From assembly GCA_947632425.1 (NCBI GenBank), contig CANRPG010000091.1, positions 1-7,599 of the forward strand: a stretch of 7,599 bases of DNA, in the 5' to 3' direction. Under the pieces are notes generated by a model that was not told where the DNA came from, ran no database searches, and saw nothing but the letters and a program-made list of their open reading frames with translations. How positions within the stretch are numbered: the first letter of the stretch is position 1; every line of letters begins with the position of its first letter. This stretch comes from an uncultured Clostridia bacterium (GTDB lineage Bacteria > Bacillota > Clostridia > Oscillospirales > Ruminococcaceae). The translations under genes and the position numbers were made by a program. Below, in pieces: positions 1-6,156 of this stretch.

Positions 1-72
1 TTCGAACCCACGTGCCCTCTCGGACAAACAGTTTTCAAGACTGCCTCGTTGCGACCACTTCGATACCTGTCC
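1..72 (-). tRNA. tRNA-Ser (anticodon UGA), 3' end cut off by the window edge
   Basis: Read on the minus strand from position 72, the sequence gives acceptor strand GGACAGG, then TA at positions 8-9, a D arm, and an anticodon stem GCAGT/ACTGT closing the loop CTTGAAA, so the anticodon is TGA (serine). A long variable arm (TTGTCCGAGAGGGCA) follows, typical of class II tRNAs such as tRNA-Ser. The T arm starts with GTGGG and TTCGAA at positions 1-11. The remaining T stem, the acceptor 3' strand and any CCA lie outside the window. Confidence 0.95.
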
Positions 73-90
73 GTATCAGTCAGCCTTTTT

Positions 91-119
91 ATTATACCAT
101 ATTTAAAAAACGCTGTCAA
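91..119 (-). promoter_or_regulatory. Consensus sigma-A promoter of tRNA-Ser
   Basis: On the minus strand a perfect TTGACA (complement of 114-119) is separated by exactly 17 bp from a perfect TATAAT (complement of 91-96), placing the start point just upstream of the tRNA 5' end at 72. An A/T-rich stretch with A-tracts lies upstream of the -35 (about 120-150) and could act as an UP element. The same arrangement precedes the tRNA-Met at the other end of the window. Confidence 0.92.
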
Positions 120-234
120 GGACTTTTTGAATTTTTTCATAGAACGCATATTTTTTGCCATTGTTAATATTGTGTTCATATTTATGCTGTACAATATATA
201 TAACTATGTGACGATATATCAGAAGGAGATCACC

Positions 235-1143
235 ATGTCAAAAGATAAAGAAAAATTCAGAATATCATACGATACCGATAAAGAAAACCTCGTGCCGGAC
301 GACGACGAAGCCTTTGAGCGTCAGCAGGCGCAGCTTTACCGCGATGCCGAAGAAAACGGCGAGTGTTATGCGCAGCAGGCGAAGAAAGAGGAAGAACGTC
401 TGCGGCGCGAGTATGAGCAGAAACTGCGGCGCGAGAAAATAGAGATGATGAAACAAAAGCAGGGCATCGAGGAGGAGCAGCCGCTCGAGGACAGCGAGGA
501 CGAAGAGCCCGTAAAAATGAGCTTTTGGAAAAAGATCGAGAACTTCTGGTACCATTATAAGTGGGTCACCATAATAACCGCCATTATAGTGCTTTTCGGC
601 GGATATATGATATACGACCTCGTAACAAAAGTCGAGCCCGACCTTATAATTGTCGCAACGCCCAGCAACGGCATTTCCTACCGCGGCGAGGAGCTTGAGA
701 ATTTCTTTGAGGGCTTCTGCGACGACGTGAACGACGACGGCGAGGTGTACGTAAGCGTGGTGTTCGCGCCGCTCGACCCCGATTCTACGGGCGACAGCTA
801 CGCGCAGGCTAACGAGACCAAGCTCTTCACAAACCTTTCAAGCGCGCGGTGCGTGCTCGTTCTTACCGACAGCGACAGCTCGTTTTCTTTGGAGAACGTG
901 ACCTTTGCAGAGCTCTCCGATACGATAGATTCTCAGTACGTCAGCAATATCGAGCTTTCTCTGAATTCTCCGCTCGTGCAGGAAGCCCTGAACTGGGCGC
1001 AGATGCCCGATGATATGTATATCTGTATGCGCGAGCCGGTAAAGACCCTTACCGACTCTCAGGAAGATATGCAAAAGACATGCGATATTGCGCAGGATTT
1101 TCTCAAACGCCTCGCAAGCGCTATGGATAACTACCCGTCGTAA
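235..1143 (+). CDS. Single-pass membrane protein with charged coiled-coil N-terminus, function unknown
   Basis: 302 aa. The start at 235 is chosen because AGAAGGAG (221-228) lies 6 bases before it. The frame stays open upstream to about 49, but that part overlaps the tRNA-Ser and its promoter. Residues 1-95 are very hydrophilic: about 45-80 are Glu/Arg/Lys-rich (EEERLRREYEQKLRREK) and probably a coiled coil, followed by an acidic patch (EEEQPLEDSEDEEP). An amphipathic aromatic segment (SFWKKIENFWYHYKW, 96-110) leads into one transmembrane helix, about 111-130. Residues 131-302 form an apparently globular domain, probably outside the cell given the positive residues before the helix. It starts EPDLIIVATPSN, which recalls the first strand of an alpha/beta domain. 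No catalytic motif is recognised. The FWYHYKW pre-TM signature is, from memory, common in Ruminococcus hypothetical proteins. It stands alone between the tRNA and the cohesin gene, with no clear promoter. Confidence 0.85.
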   Translation: MSKDKEKFRISYDTDKENLVPDDDEAFERQQAQLYRDAEENGECYAQQAKKEEERLRREYEQKLRREKIEMMKQKQGIEEEQPLEDSEDEEPVKMSFWKKIENFWYHYKWVTIITAIIVLFGGYMIYDLVTKVEPDLIIVATPSNGISYRGEELENFFEGFCDDVNDDGEVYVSVVFAPLDPDSTGDSYAQANETKLFTNLSSARCVLVLTDSDSSFSLENVTFAELSDTIDSQYVSNIELSLNSPLVQEALNWAQMPDDMYICMREPVKTLTDSQEDMQKTCDIAQDFLKRLASAMDNYPS

Positions 1144-1159
1144 GCCCTATTTTGAGCAT

Positions 1160-1186
1160 AAAAAAAGCAGCCCCTGTTGGAGCCAC
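1160..1186 (-). terminator. Rho-independent terminator pointing left (minus strand)
   Basis: Read on the minus strand, GTGGCTCC (1186-1179), loop AACA, GGGGCTGC (1174-1167) forms an 8-bp stem with some G-U pairs, followed directly by seven T (1166-1160). This is a good intrinsic terminator, but only for transcription coming from the right on the minus strand. On the plus strand no U-run follows the hairpin, so it does not obviously terminate the gene ending at 1143. No minus-strand gene feeds it, hence the small-RNA suggestion in the findings. Confidence 0.6.
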
Positions 1187-1229
1187 CCATTCGACTTAAT
1201 TATTATAGTACAAGCCAAAAGAGATTTGG

Positions 1230-1258
1230 TGTATAATTCGTAAATAAACTATGTACAA
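1230..1258 (-). promoter_or_regulatory. Possible minus-strand promoter facing the 1160-1186 terminator
   Basis: On the minus strand TTGTAC (complement of 1253-1258) and TATACA (complement of 1230-1235) are spaced by 17 bp. Transcription from here would run about 60 nt and stop at the terminator at 1160-1186. On the plus strand TATAAT at 1232-1237 overlaps the same site and may be a -10 for the cohesin-like gene, but no good -35 is seen upstream of it. The region could work in either direction or neither. Confidence 0.3.
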
Positions 1259-1328
1259 TTTGTTAATTTGTATCAAAACCACGTTTCAACATAAAAATAT
1301 TAAAAAGGACCGAAAGGAACAATAAAAT

Positions 1329-2111
1329 ATGAAAGTCACAAAAGTTTTTAAACGGCTGACAGCGCTTCCCTTCGCGCTTGCAATAGCCCTGCTCATGCCC
1401 CTTACAGCATTTGCAGAAGAAACAGCCGCCATAACCACTCCCGGCACAGTCGCGGTCGGAGATTATTTCACAGTGCAGGTGTCGTTTTCTTCGGGCGAGA
1501 ATATCGGCAGTATAAAAGCCGCCCTCGATTACGACAGCGACGTTATAGAGTTTGATTCCGGCAATTTCGCAGTCGGCGGCGGAGGCGTGTGCAATATAAA
1601 CGCGTGGTCTGAATTTCCCTCGCCGCAGCAAAATTTTGAACTTACCTTCCGCGCCGTGTCACAAGGCTCTTCGCAGATAGTTATTACCAGATGTTCTGTA
1701 TATTCCGAAACAGGCGACCTCCTCGGCGCACCTACATATATAGGCTCAGTTACTGTGGCAGAAGCAGCAGCCGAAACTACCGCCGCGACTACCACCCCAG
1801 AAGTTACAGCCGCTCCCACGCAGACCACTACAGAAGAAGTTACCACAACTACAGAAACTACCACTACTCCCGAAGCCGTGCCACAGCAGCCGCAAAGCAG
1901 CGAAGCGCAAGCCGAAGAAGAAAGTATCGTTGAAGAAGCCCCCGTTACTCAGGCTCAGCCCGAAAGCAGCTTTCCCGAAAAAGAAAAGGAAGAAAAAAAG
2001 GACGATAAAGGCGCAGTTACTGCAATACTCATTACCGTCGGCGCTGTAGTTATCGTCGGTATCGCAATGACCACCGGCAGCTCGGGCAGCAAACGCAGAA
2101 GAAAGAGGTGA
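1329..2111 (+). CDS. Secreted, membrane-anchored cohesin-domain-like surface protein
   Basis: 260 aa; ATG at 1329 with AAAGGA at 1313-1318. Residues 1-29 are a Sec signal peptide: basic N-end, hydrophobic core, and TAFA|EE as the likely cleavage site. Residues about 36-145 resemble a cohesin / carbohydrate-binding-like beta sandwich, with a typical opening (PGTVAVGDYFTVQVSF), the strand IGSIKAALDYDSDVIEF, and the closing strand GSVTVAEA. Residues about 146-180 form a Thr/Pro-rich linker (ETTAATTTPEV, TTTTETTTTPE), then a Glu/Gln-rich stretch, a transmembrane helix at about 229-247 and a basic tail KRRRKR. The topology is therefore outside domain, linker, C-terminal membrane anchor. In cellulosome-forming Ruminococcaceae, cohesins bind dockerins on enzymes, but many cohesin-fold proteins are not cellulosomal and no dockerin or enzyme is seen here. 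Its stop lies 5 bp before the cimA start, and its last codons carry the cimA ribosome binding site. Confidence 0.85.
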   Translation: MKVTKVFKRLTALPFALAIALLMPLTAFAEETAAITTPGTVAVGDYFTVQVSFSSGENIGSIKAALDYDSDVIEFDSGNFAVGGGGVCNINAWSEFPSPQQNFELTFRAVSQGSSQIVITRCSVYSETGDLLGAPTYIGSVTVAEAAAETTAATTTPEVTAAPTQTTTEEVTTTTETTTTPEAVPQQPQSSEAQAEEESIVEEAPVTQAQPESSFPEKEKEEKKDDKGAVTAILITVGAVVIVGIAMTTGSSGSKRRRKR

Positions 2112-2116
2112 AGCGC

Positions 2117-3700
2117 ATGAAAATAGAACTTCTCGATTCCACCCTCCGCGATGGCGCACAGTCGCAGGGCATAAGTTTTTCTGTAGAAGATAAACTAGAC
2201 CTCACCAGAACGCTCGATGACTTCGGCGTGTCTTACATAGAGGGCGGCAACCCTGCATCTAACCCCAAAGATGAAGCGTATTTTACAGCCATGCTCGGCG
2301 TTGAGCTAAAAAATTCAAAGCTCGTCGCGTTCGGCTCAACCTGCCGTAAAGGCGCGGCGCCCGAAAAAGATAACGCCCTCAAAGCTATTCTCGATACCGG
2401 CGTTGAGTATGTAAGCATATTCGGCAAAAGCTGGGATATGCACGTTACCAAGATCCTCGAAACCACCCTCGAAGAAAATTTGCGTATGATAACAGATACC
2501 GTCAGATTTTTTGTCGCGCACGAGAAACACGTCTTTTTCGATGCCGAGCATTTCTTCGACGGTTATAAACATGACCGCGATTATTCGCTTAAAACCATAG
2601 AAGCCGCAGCAAACGCAGGCGCAGAGCTTGTAGTCCTTTGCGATACCAACGGCGGCGCGTTCCCTGATGAAATAACAGCCGCCGTCAAAGATGCCGTACA
2701 AGTGCTGCAAGGCAAAGCTCGCCTCGGCATTCATTGCCATAACGACTGCGGTCTTGCGGTAGCCAATTCTATCGCAGCCGTCGCAGCAGGCGCAGAGCAT
2801 ATTCAAGGTACGTTTGTCGGTATAGGCGAACGCTGCGGCAATACCGAGCTTTCTACCATTATAGGCGATATGCAGCTCAAAAAAGGGCATGAGCTTGTGC
2901 CTGAGCAGAATCTGCGTAAACTCACCGATACCGCCTACCATATCGCAGAGGTGTGTAACTTAACACTGCCCGACAGTATGCCGTATGTAGGTCATAACGC
3001 TTTCACTCATAAAGGCGGTATGCACGCCGACGGCGTTATAAAAGTGCGCGAAAGCTTCGAGCATTGCGACCCTGCCAAAATAGGCAACAGGCGCAGTTTT
3101 GTTTTATCAGAGCTTGCAGGCAGAAGTGCCCTGCTGGAGAAGATCCGCGCTTTTGGCATAACGCTGGATAAAGACAGCGTGGTCGCCACAAGAGTGATAA
3201 ATAAACTCAAAGAGCTTGAAAATAAAGGCTATGTATTTGAGGGCGCAGACGGTTCTTTTGAGCTTATGGTGCTGAGGGAAATGGGCAGTTTCAAACCGTT
3301 TTTCAGCGTCGCAGACTATAGAATAATAGGCTCGCAGACCGACGGCGCGAATGCCCCTGCAAGCGCAATGGTAAAAGTGCGCGTAGGCGATAGATACGAA
3401 ATAACCGCCGATGAGGGTCACGGCCCTGTAAATGCTATAGATAAAGCGCTGCGAAAAGCTCTCGAGATGTTCTACCCCGTCGTCAGCCGTATGAGCCTCG
3501 CAGACTATAAAGTAAGAGTTATAGATGCAGATGCATCTACCGCCGCAGTAACGCGCGTGCTTATACAGTCCACCGATGGCAAGAATACATGGACTACCGT
3601 CGGCGCATCGGAAGATATCATCAGCGCCAGTATGACAGCCCTCGTCGATAGTATTGAGTATATGCTCTATAAAAAAGATGTGTATAATTATATGAGCTAA
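2117..3700 (+). CDS. cimA: (R)-citramalate synthase, isoleucine biosynthesis
   Basis: 527 aa, the usual length for this family. The enzyme condenses acetyl-CoA with pyruvate to (R)-citramalate, the first step of the threonine-independent route to 2-oxobutanoate and isoleucine; it acts in the cytosol. The N-terminal DRE-TIM barrel domain (about 1-275) starts with LLDSTLRDGAQ and contains CDTNGGAFPDE (about 175-185), the metal-binding HCHND (206-210), and FVGIGERCGNTEL. A linker with HKGGMHADGV (298-307) follows. The C-terminal LeuA-type dimer/regulatory domain covers about 390-515 and includes DEGHGPVNAIDKAL, so feedback control by isoleucine is likely from family knowledge. The subtype resembles the long citramalate synthase family rather than 2-isopropylmalate synthase. 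ATG at 2117 is chosen because GAGG (2105-2108) lies 8 bases upstream. An in-frame GTG at 2108 overlaps that site and is less likely. It is probably translationally coupled to the cohesin-like gene. Confidence 0.95.
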   Translation: MKIELLDSTLRDGAQSQGISFSVEDKLDLTRTLDDFGVSYIEGGNPASNPKDEAYFTAMLGVELKNSKLVAFGSTCRKGAAPEKDNALKAILDTGVEYVSIFGKSWDMHVTKILETTLEENLRMITDTVRFFVAHEKHVFFDAEHFFDGYKHDRDYSLKTIEAAANAGAELVVLCDTNGGAFPDEITAAVKDAVQVLQGKARLGIHCHNDCGLAVANSIAAVAAGAEHIQGTFVGIGERCGNTELSTIIGDMQLKKGHELVPEQNLRKLTDTAYHIAEVCNLTLPDSMPYVGHNAFTHKGGMHADGVIKVRESFEHCDPAKIGNRRSFVLSELAGRSALLEKIRAFGITLDKDSVVATRVINKLKELENKGYVFEGADGSFELMVLREMGSFKPFFSVADYRIIGSQTDGANAPASAMVKVRVGDRYEITADEGHGPVNAIDKALRKALEMFYPVVSRMSLADYKVRVIDADASTAAVTRVLIQSTDGKNTWTTVGASEDIISASMTALVDSIEYMLYKKDVYNYMS

Positions 3701-3701
3701 A

Positions 3702-3727
3702 GCCGCGACCCCCTCGCGGCATTTCTT
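3702..3727 (+). terminator. GC-rich hairpin terminator after cimA
   Basis: GCCGCGA (3702-3708) and TCGCGGC (3714-3720) form a perfect 7-bp stem with a CCCCC loop, followed by the moderately T-rich ATTTCTT. It begins right after the cimA stop and probably ends the cohesin-like/cimA transcript. The T-tract is interrupted, so read-through into the repeat array is possible. Confidence 0.75.
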
Positions 3728-3925
3728 CTGCCCTACTCCTACCTACACCCTACCTCGCGCCAGCCTCTCCACCATTTACACACCCACCGCTTCACTGGCA
3801 GTATTTTCTTCCCGTCGCTGAACACGTCTTCACGCCTTATATATCTACGCCGCTGCCCCGTGGCTTTTTCTGTCCTCTGACTTTTTTATATTGTCTTAAT
3901 TGCGCAGGAGCGCACACACGCCCCC

Positions 3926-4031
3926 ACGTTCAGTAAGCCTTTCTCTCCGAGCCGCCGCCCCACAGTTCTCATTGCCCTGCACCCTTTCCCTAGCCTTACA
4001 CTACTCCCCAACTTGCAACGCTCTCATCGCT
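3926..4031 (+). repeat. A module copy A1
   Basis: Starts ACGTTCAGTAAGCC, continues through TCTCCGAGCCGCCG and CCCTTTCCCTAGCC, and ends CAACTTGCAACGCTCTC just before a G element. Its 3' half matches A4 (5349) and not A2 or A3. Confidence 0.85.
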
Positions 4032-4171
4032 GGCAGAATATTCTTCCTGCCTCTCTCGCGTTGCCATCTCATCTTCACGCCCTCCCCCCGAGTACGTCCA
4101 CACGTCATTACACCATTATATATACCATATATACTGCCCCACCAATCTCGCTGGCAGCATTTTCTTCCTGC

Positions 4172-4350
4172 CACTAGAAGTTAGAAGTGAGATGTTAGAT
4201 GTTAGAAACGTTTTTTAAGGCTTTGCAGCAGTTTTTTATACCTGCAATTTACAAGATGCAAGAAGCAAGAAATTGCTTTTATAGCTTTGCACGAACTTTT
4301 CAAAACCATACTTCTTGCCTCTTGCTTCTAATTATCTTGCTTCTAACAGC
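4172..4350 (+). repeat. C module copy C1: heptamer arrays forming a long hairpin
   Basis: Left heptamers at 4175-4207 (GTTAGAA, GTGAGAT, GTTAGAT, GTTAGAA), a spacer with TGCAG...CTGCA able to pair (4224-4246), second heptamers at 4252-4271 (GCAAGAT/GCAAGAA), an A/T-rich loop, then inverted heptamers at 4311-4346 (CTTCTTGCCTCTTGC, TCTTGCTTCTAA). The inverted array can pair with either left array. Confidence 0.85.
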
Positions 4351-4360
4351 GCACGCTCCC

Positions 4361-4465
4361 ACGTTCAGTAAGCCTTTCTCTCCGAGCCGCCGCACCACAG
4401 TTCTCACTGCCTGCACCTTTTCCCTAGCCTTGCACCACTCCCCGACCAGCAACGCCCTTGCCGCT
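4361..4465 (+). repeat. A module copy A2
   Basis: Same head as A1 (ACGTTCAGTAAGCC). The tail is CGACCAGCAACGCCCTTGCC, shared with A3 and different from A1/A4. It is followed by a single G element and then directly by C2, with no B module. Confidence 0.85.
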
Positions 4466-4485
4466 GGCGGTATTTTCTTCCTGCT

Positions 4486-4662
4486 ACTAGAGGCTAGAAG
4501 TGAGATGTAAGAAGTTAGAAACGGTTTTTAAGGCTTTGCGACAGTCTTCCATACCTGCAATTTACAAGATGCAAGAAGCAAGAAACTGCTTTTTATAGCT
4601 TTGGACACACTTTTCAAAACGCTCGTCTTGCCTCTTGCATCTCGTCATCTTGCTTCTAGCAG
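4486..4662 (+). repeat. C module copy C2
   Basis: Heptamers GCTAGAA, GTGAGAT, GTAAGAA, GTTAGAA at about 4493-4520, second array at 4564-4584, inverted array at about 4625-4659. The central loop (about 4585-4640) is almost identical to that of C5 (5844-5896), suggesting a fairly recent copy. Confidence 0.85.
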
Positions 4663-4671
4663 CGCACCCCC

Positions 4672-4777
4672 ACGCTCGGTAAGCCTTTCTCTCCGAGCCG
4701 CCGCACCACAGTTCTCACTGCCCTGCACCCTTTCCCTAGCCTTACACCACTCCCCGACCAGCAACGCCCTTGCCGCC
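4672..4777 (+). repeat. A module copy A3
   Basis: Head is ACGCTCGGTAAGCC (two substitutions from the others). The tail is of the A2 subtype (CGACCAGCAACGCCCTTGCC). A diverged G element follows. Confidence 0.85.
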
Positions 4778-5163
4778 GGCAGAATTTTCCTCCTACCTCT
4801 CTCGCCTTGTTGTCTCATATTCACGCCCTACCCCCCGAGTACGTCCACAAGTCATTACACCATTATATATACCGCTCCACCCACCTTGCTAGCAGTATTT
4901 TCTTCCCACTGCCTTAACTACATACTCTACTCCCCACACCAACTTCCGCGCCAGCCTCCCCATACCCCACGCTCCCCACTCTCGCCACTGGCAGTGCTTT
5001 CTTCCAGCTACACCCTCTCCACGCAATCACCCCCCAGTACGTCCGTACACTATAATAAGATATCTACCGCCGCTCCTTCACCGCTGGCAGTAAATTCTTC
5101 CTTCCGCCTTTGTCCTAGCCACATCCTGTCCTTTTTTGTTGCTGGCAGTATTTTCTTCCTGTC

Positions 5164-5341
5164 ACTAGAAGTTAGAAGTAAGAAGTTAGAGGTTAGAAAT
5201 GTTTTAAAACTCTTGCGACAGTCTTCCATACCTGCAATTTACAAGATGCAAGAAGCAAGAAATTGCTTTTTATAGCTTAGCGCAAAATTTTCCAAACGCT
5301 CGTCTTGCTTCTTGCTTCTCGTCATCTTGCTTCTAGCAGCG
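5164..5341 (+). repeat. C module copy C3
   Basis: Heptamers GTTAGAA, GTAAGAA, GTTAGAG, GTTAGAA at about 5170-5198, second array at 5252-5271, inverted array at about 5301-5336 (TCTTGCTTCTTGCTTCTCG, ATCTTGCTTCTAG). Preceded by a G element (5144) and followed by A4. Confidence 0.85.
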
Positions 5342-5348
5342 CACCCCC

Positions 5349-5453
5349 ACGTTCAGTAAGCCTTTCTCTCCGAGCCGCCGCACCACAGTTCTCACTGCCT
5401 GCACCCTTTCCCTAGCCTTGCACCACTCCCCAACTTGCAACGCTCTCTTCGCT
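5349..5453 (+). repeat. A module copy A4
   Basis: Head is identical to A2; the tail is of the A1 subtype (CAACTTGCAACGCTCT). The copy is therefore a head/tail mosaic between subtypes, a sign of recombination or gene conversion within the array. Confidence 0.85.
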
Positions 5454-5585
5454 GGCAGAATATTCTTCCTGCCTCTCTCGCGTTGCCATCTCATCTTCAC
5501 GCCCTACCCCCCCGAGTACGTCCACACGTCATTATACCATTATATATACCGCTCCACCCACCTTGCTAGCAGTATTTTCTTCCTG

Positions 5586-5826
5586 CCACTAGAAGTTAGC
5601 AGTGAGATGTTAGATGTTAGAAACGTTTTTAAGGCTTTGCGGCAGATTTTCATACCTGCAATTTACAAGATGCAAGAAGCAAGAAATTGCTTTTTATGTC
5701 TTTGCGCAGACTTTTCAAAATGCTCATCTTGCCTCTTGCCTCTATCTGAACCGCTGAAACGGAAAGCCTGCACTAACGCCACAAGATGACTTCTTGCCTC
5801 TGACATCTCACCTCTGACTTCTAATA
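5586..5826 (+). repeat. C module copy C4 with an extra outer right arm
   Basis: Left heptamers at 5589-5621, second array at 5668-5687 and inverted array at about 5727-5744. A unique stretch (5745-5788) follows, then another inverted heptamer array at 5789-5824 (CTTCTTGCCTCTGACATCTC, ACCTCTGACTTCTAA). The last array mirrors the first left array, so the whole block of about 240 bp can fold as a nested hairpin or cruciform. Confidence 0.8.
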
Positions 5827-5828
5827 GG

Positions 5829-5923
5829 GCAAGAAGCAAGAAACTGCTTTTTATAGCTTTGGACACACTTTTCAAAACGCTCGTCTTGCCTCTTGCTTCT
5901 AGTCATCTTGTTTCTAAAAGCGC
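5829..5923 (+). repeat. C module copy C5, lacking the left heptamers
   Basis: Begins at the second array (GCAAGAAGCAAGAAA), keeps the loop, and ends with the inverted array (TCTTGCCTCTTGCTTCTAG, ATCTTGTTTCTAA). A head-only A remnant (CACGTTCCC) follows near 5931 and diverges at once. Confidence 0.8.
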
Positions 5924-6123
5924 ACTCCCCCACGTTCCCAACTATCCAAAATCCATGTATTCCTCTCACATTGTCAATGGCAGAATATTCTTCCTGTCGC
6001 TCCCTCTCTACGCAACCACCACCATGTACGTCTGCACACTATAATAATATATCTACCTCGCGCCGCCACCACTCCGACCAACCTCCCCGCCCACTCAGAT
6101 GGCAGAATATTCTTCCTGCTATT

Positions 6124-6156
6124 GGAGGTTAGAGGTGAGAAGTAAGATGTTAGAAG
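6124..6156 (+). repeat. Terminal heptamer array, C module remnant
   Basis: GTTAGAG, GTGAGAA, GTAAGAT, GTTAGAA directly after G element 13. No second array or inverted arm follows; the sequence changes to AT-rich unique DNA, so this marks the right edge of the repeat array. Confidence 0.8.

Larger units (their letters stand above)
3823..6065 (+). repeat. B motif: six copies of a GTACGTCC / TATATA block
   Basis: Copies at about 3823-3858 (degenerate), 4091-4140, 4838-4880, 5036-5080, 5515-5560 and 6026-6065. Each has (A)GTACGTCC or a close variant, then CACGTCATTA or CACTATAATA, then an alternating TA run and a CCGC-rich tail. Two subtypes are visible: CATTATATATACC (4091, 4838, 5515) and ACTATAATAAKATATCTACC (5036, 6026). 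TATAAT-like hexamers occur in both strands, but no -35 with proper spacing was found, so promoter activity is not claimed. Confidence 0.75.
3797..6120 (+). repeat. G element: 13 dispersed copies of a 20-bp repeat at module junctions
   Basis: Consensus GGCAGTATTTTCTTCCTGCC, with GGCAGAATATTCTTCCTGCC as the second main form. Copies all lie on the plus strand at 3797, 4032, 4153, 4466, 4778, 4891, 4990, 5086, 5144, 5454, 5568, 5979 and 6101, each 20 bp. The ends GGCAG and CTGCC are inverted repeats. Copies 4032, 5454, 5979 and 6101 also contain the palindrome AGAATATTCT. Most are preceded by CGCT or TTGCT. The most diverged copies are 4990 and 5086. Spacings cluster near 58-122 bp or near 310 bp. 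Confidence 0.9.

Noticed and set aside
49..234. Longer N-terminus for the first membrane protein starting near 49
   Set aside because: It overlaps the tRNA-Ser gene and its promoter and has no ribosome binding site; AGAAGGAG at 221-228 fixes the start at 235.
1746..2159. 137-residue minus-strand open frame over the cohesin-like gene
   Set aside because: A shadow produced by the Thr- and Glu-rich linker codons; Gly/Cys/Phe-rich low-complexity product.
2336..2941. 201-residue minus-strand open frame inside cimA
   Set aside because: Shadow of the well-supported cimA reading frame; Cys/Ala-rich translation with no recognisable domain and no start signal.
3900..5275. Open frames at 3900-4184, 4199-4510 and 4601-5275 (plus strand)
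   Set aside because: They run through repeated modules, lack proper ribosome binding sites, give Ser/Pro/Leu/His-rich repeated peptides, and cross module boundaries without regard to the units.
3797..6120. CRISPR array built on the 20-bp G elements
   Set aside because: Spacing is irregular (58 to over 400 bp), the intervening sequences are themselves repeated, repeats are degenerate and no cas gene is present.
3797..6120. Integron cassette array with G elements as attC sites
   Set aside because: No integrase gene, no cassette genes, and the 20-bp elements lack the paired R and L boxes of attC sites.
5418..6132. Open frames at 5418-5789, 5859-6044, 5893-6132 (plus) and 5663-5875, 5974-6171 (minus)
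   Set aside because: Same repeat-derived peptides in several frames; heptamer repeats read as LEVRSEML-like strings. No start signals and no domain.
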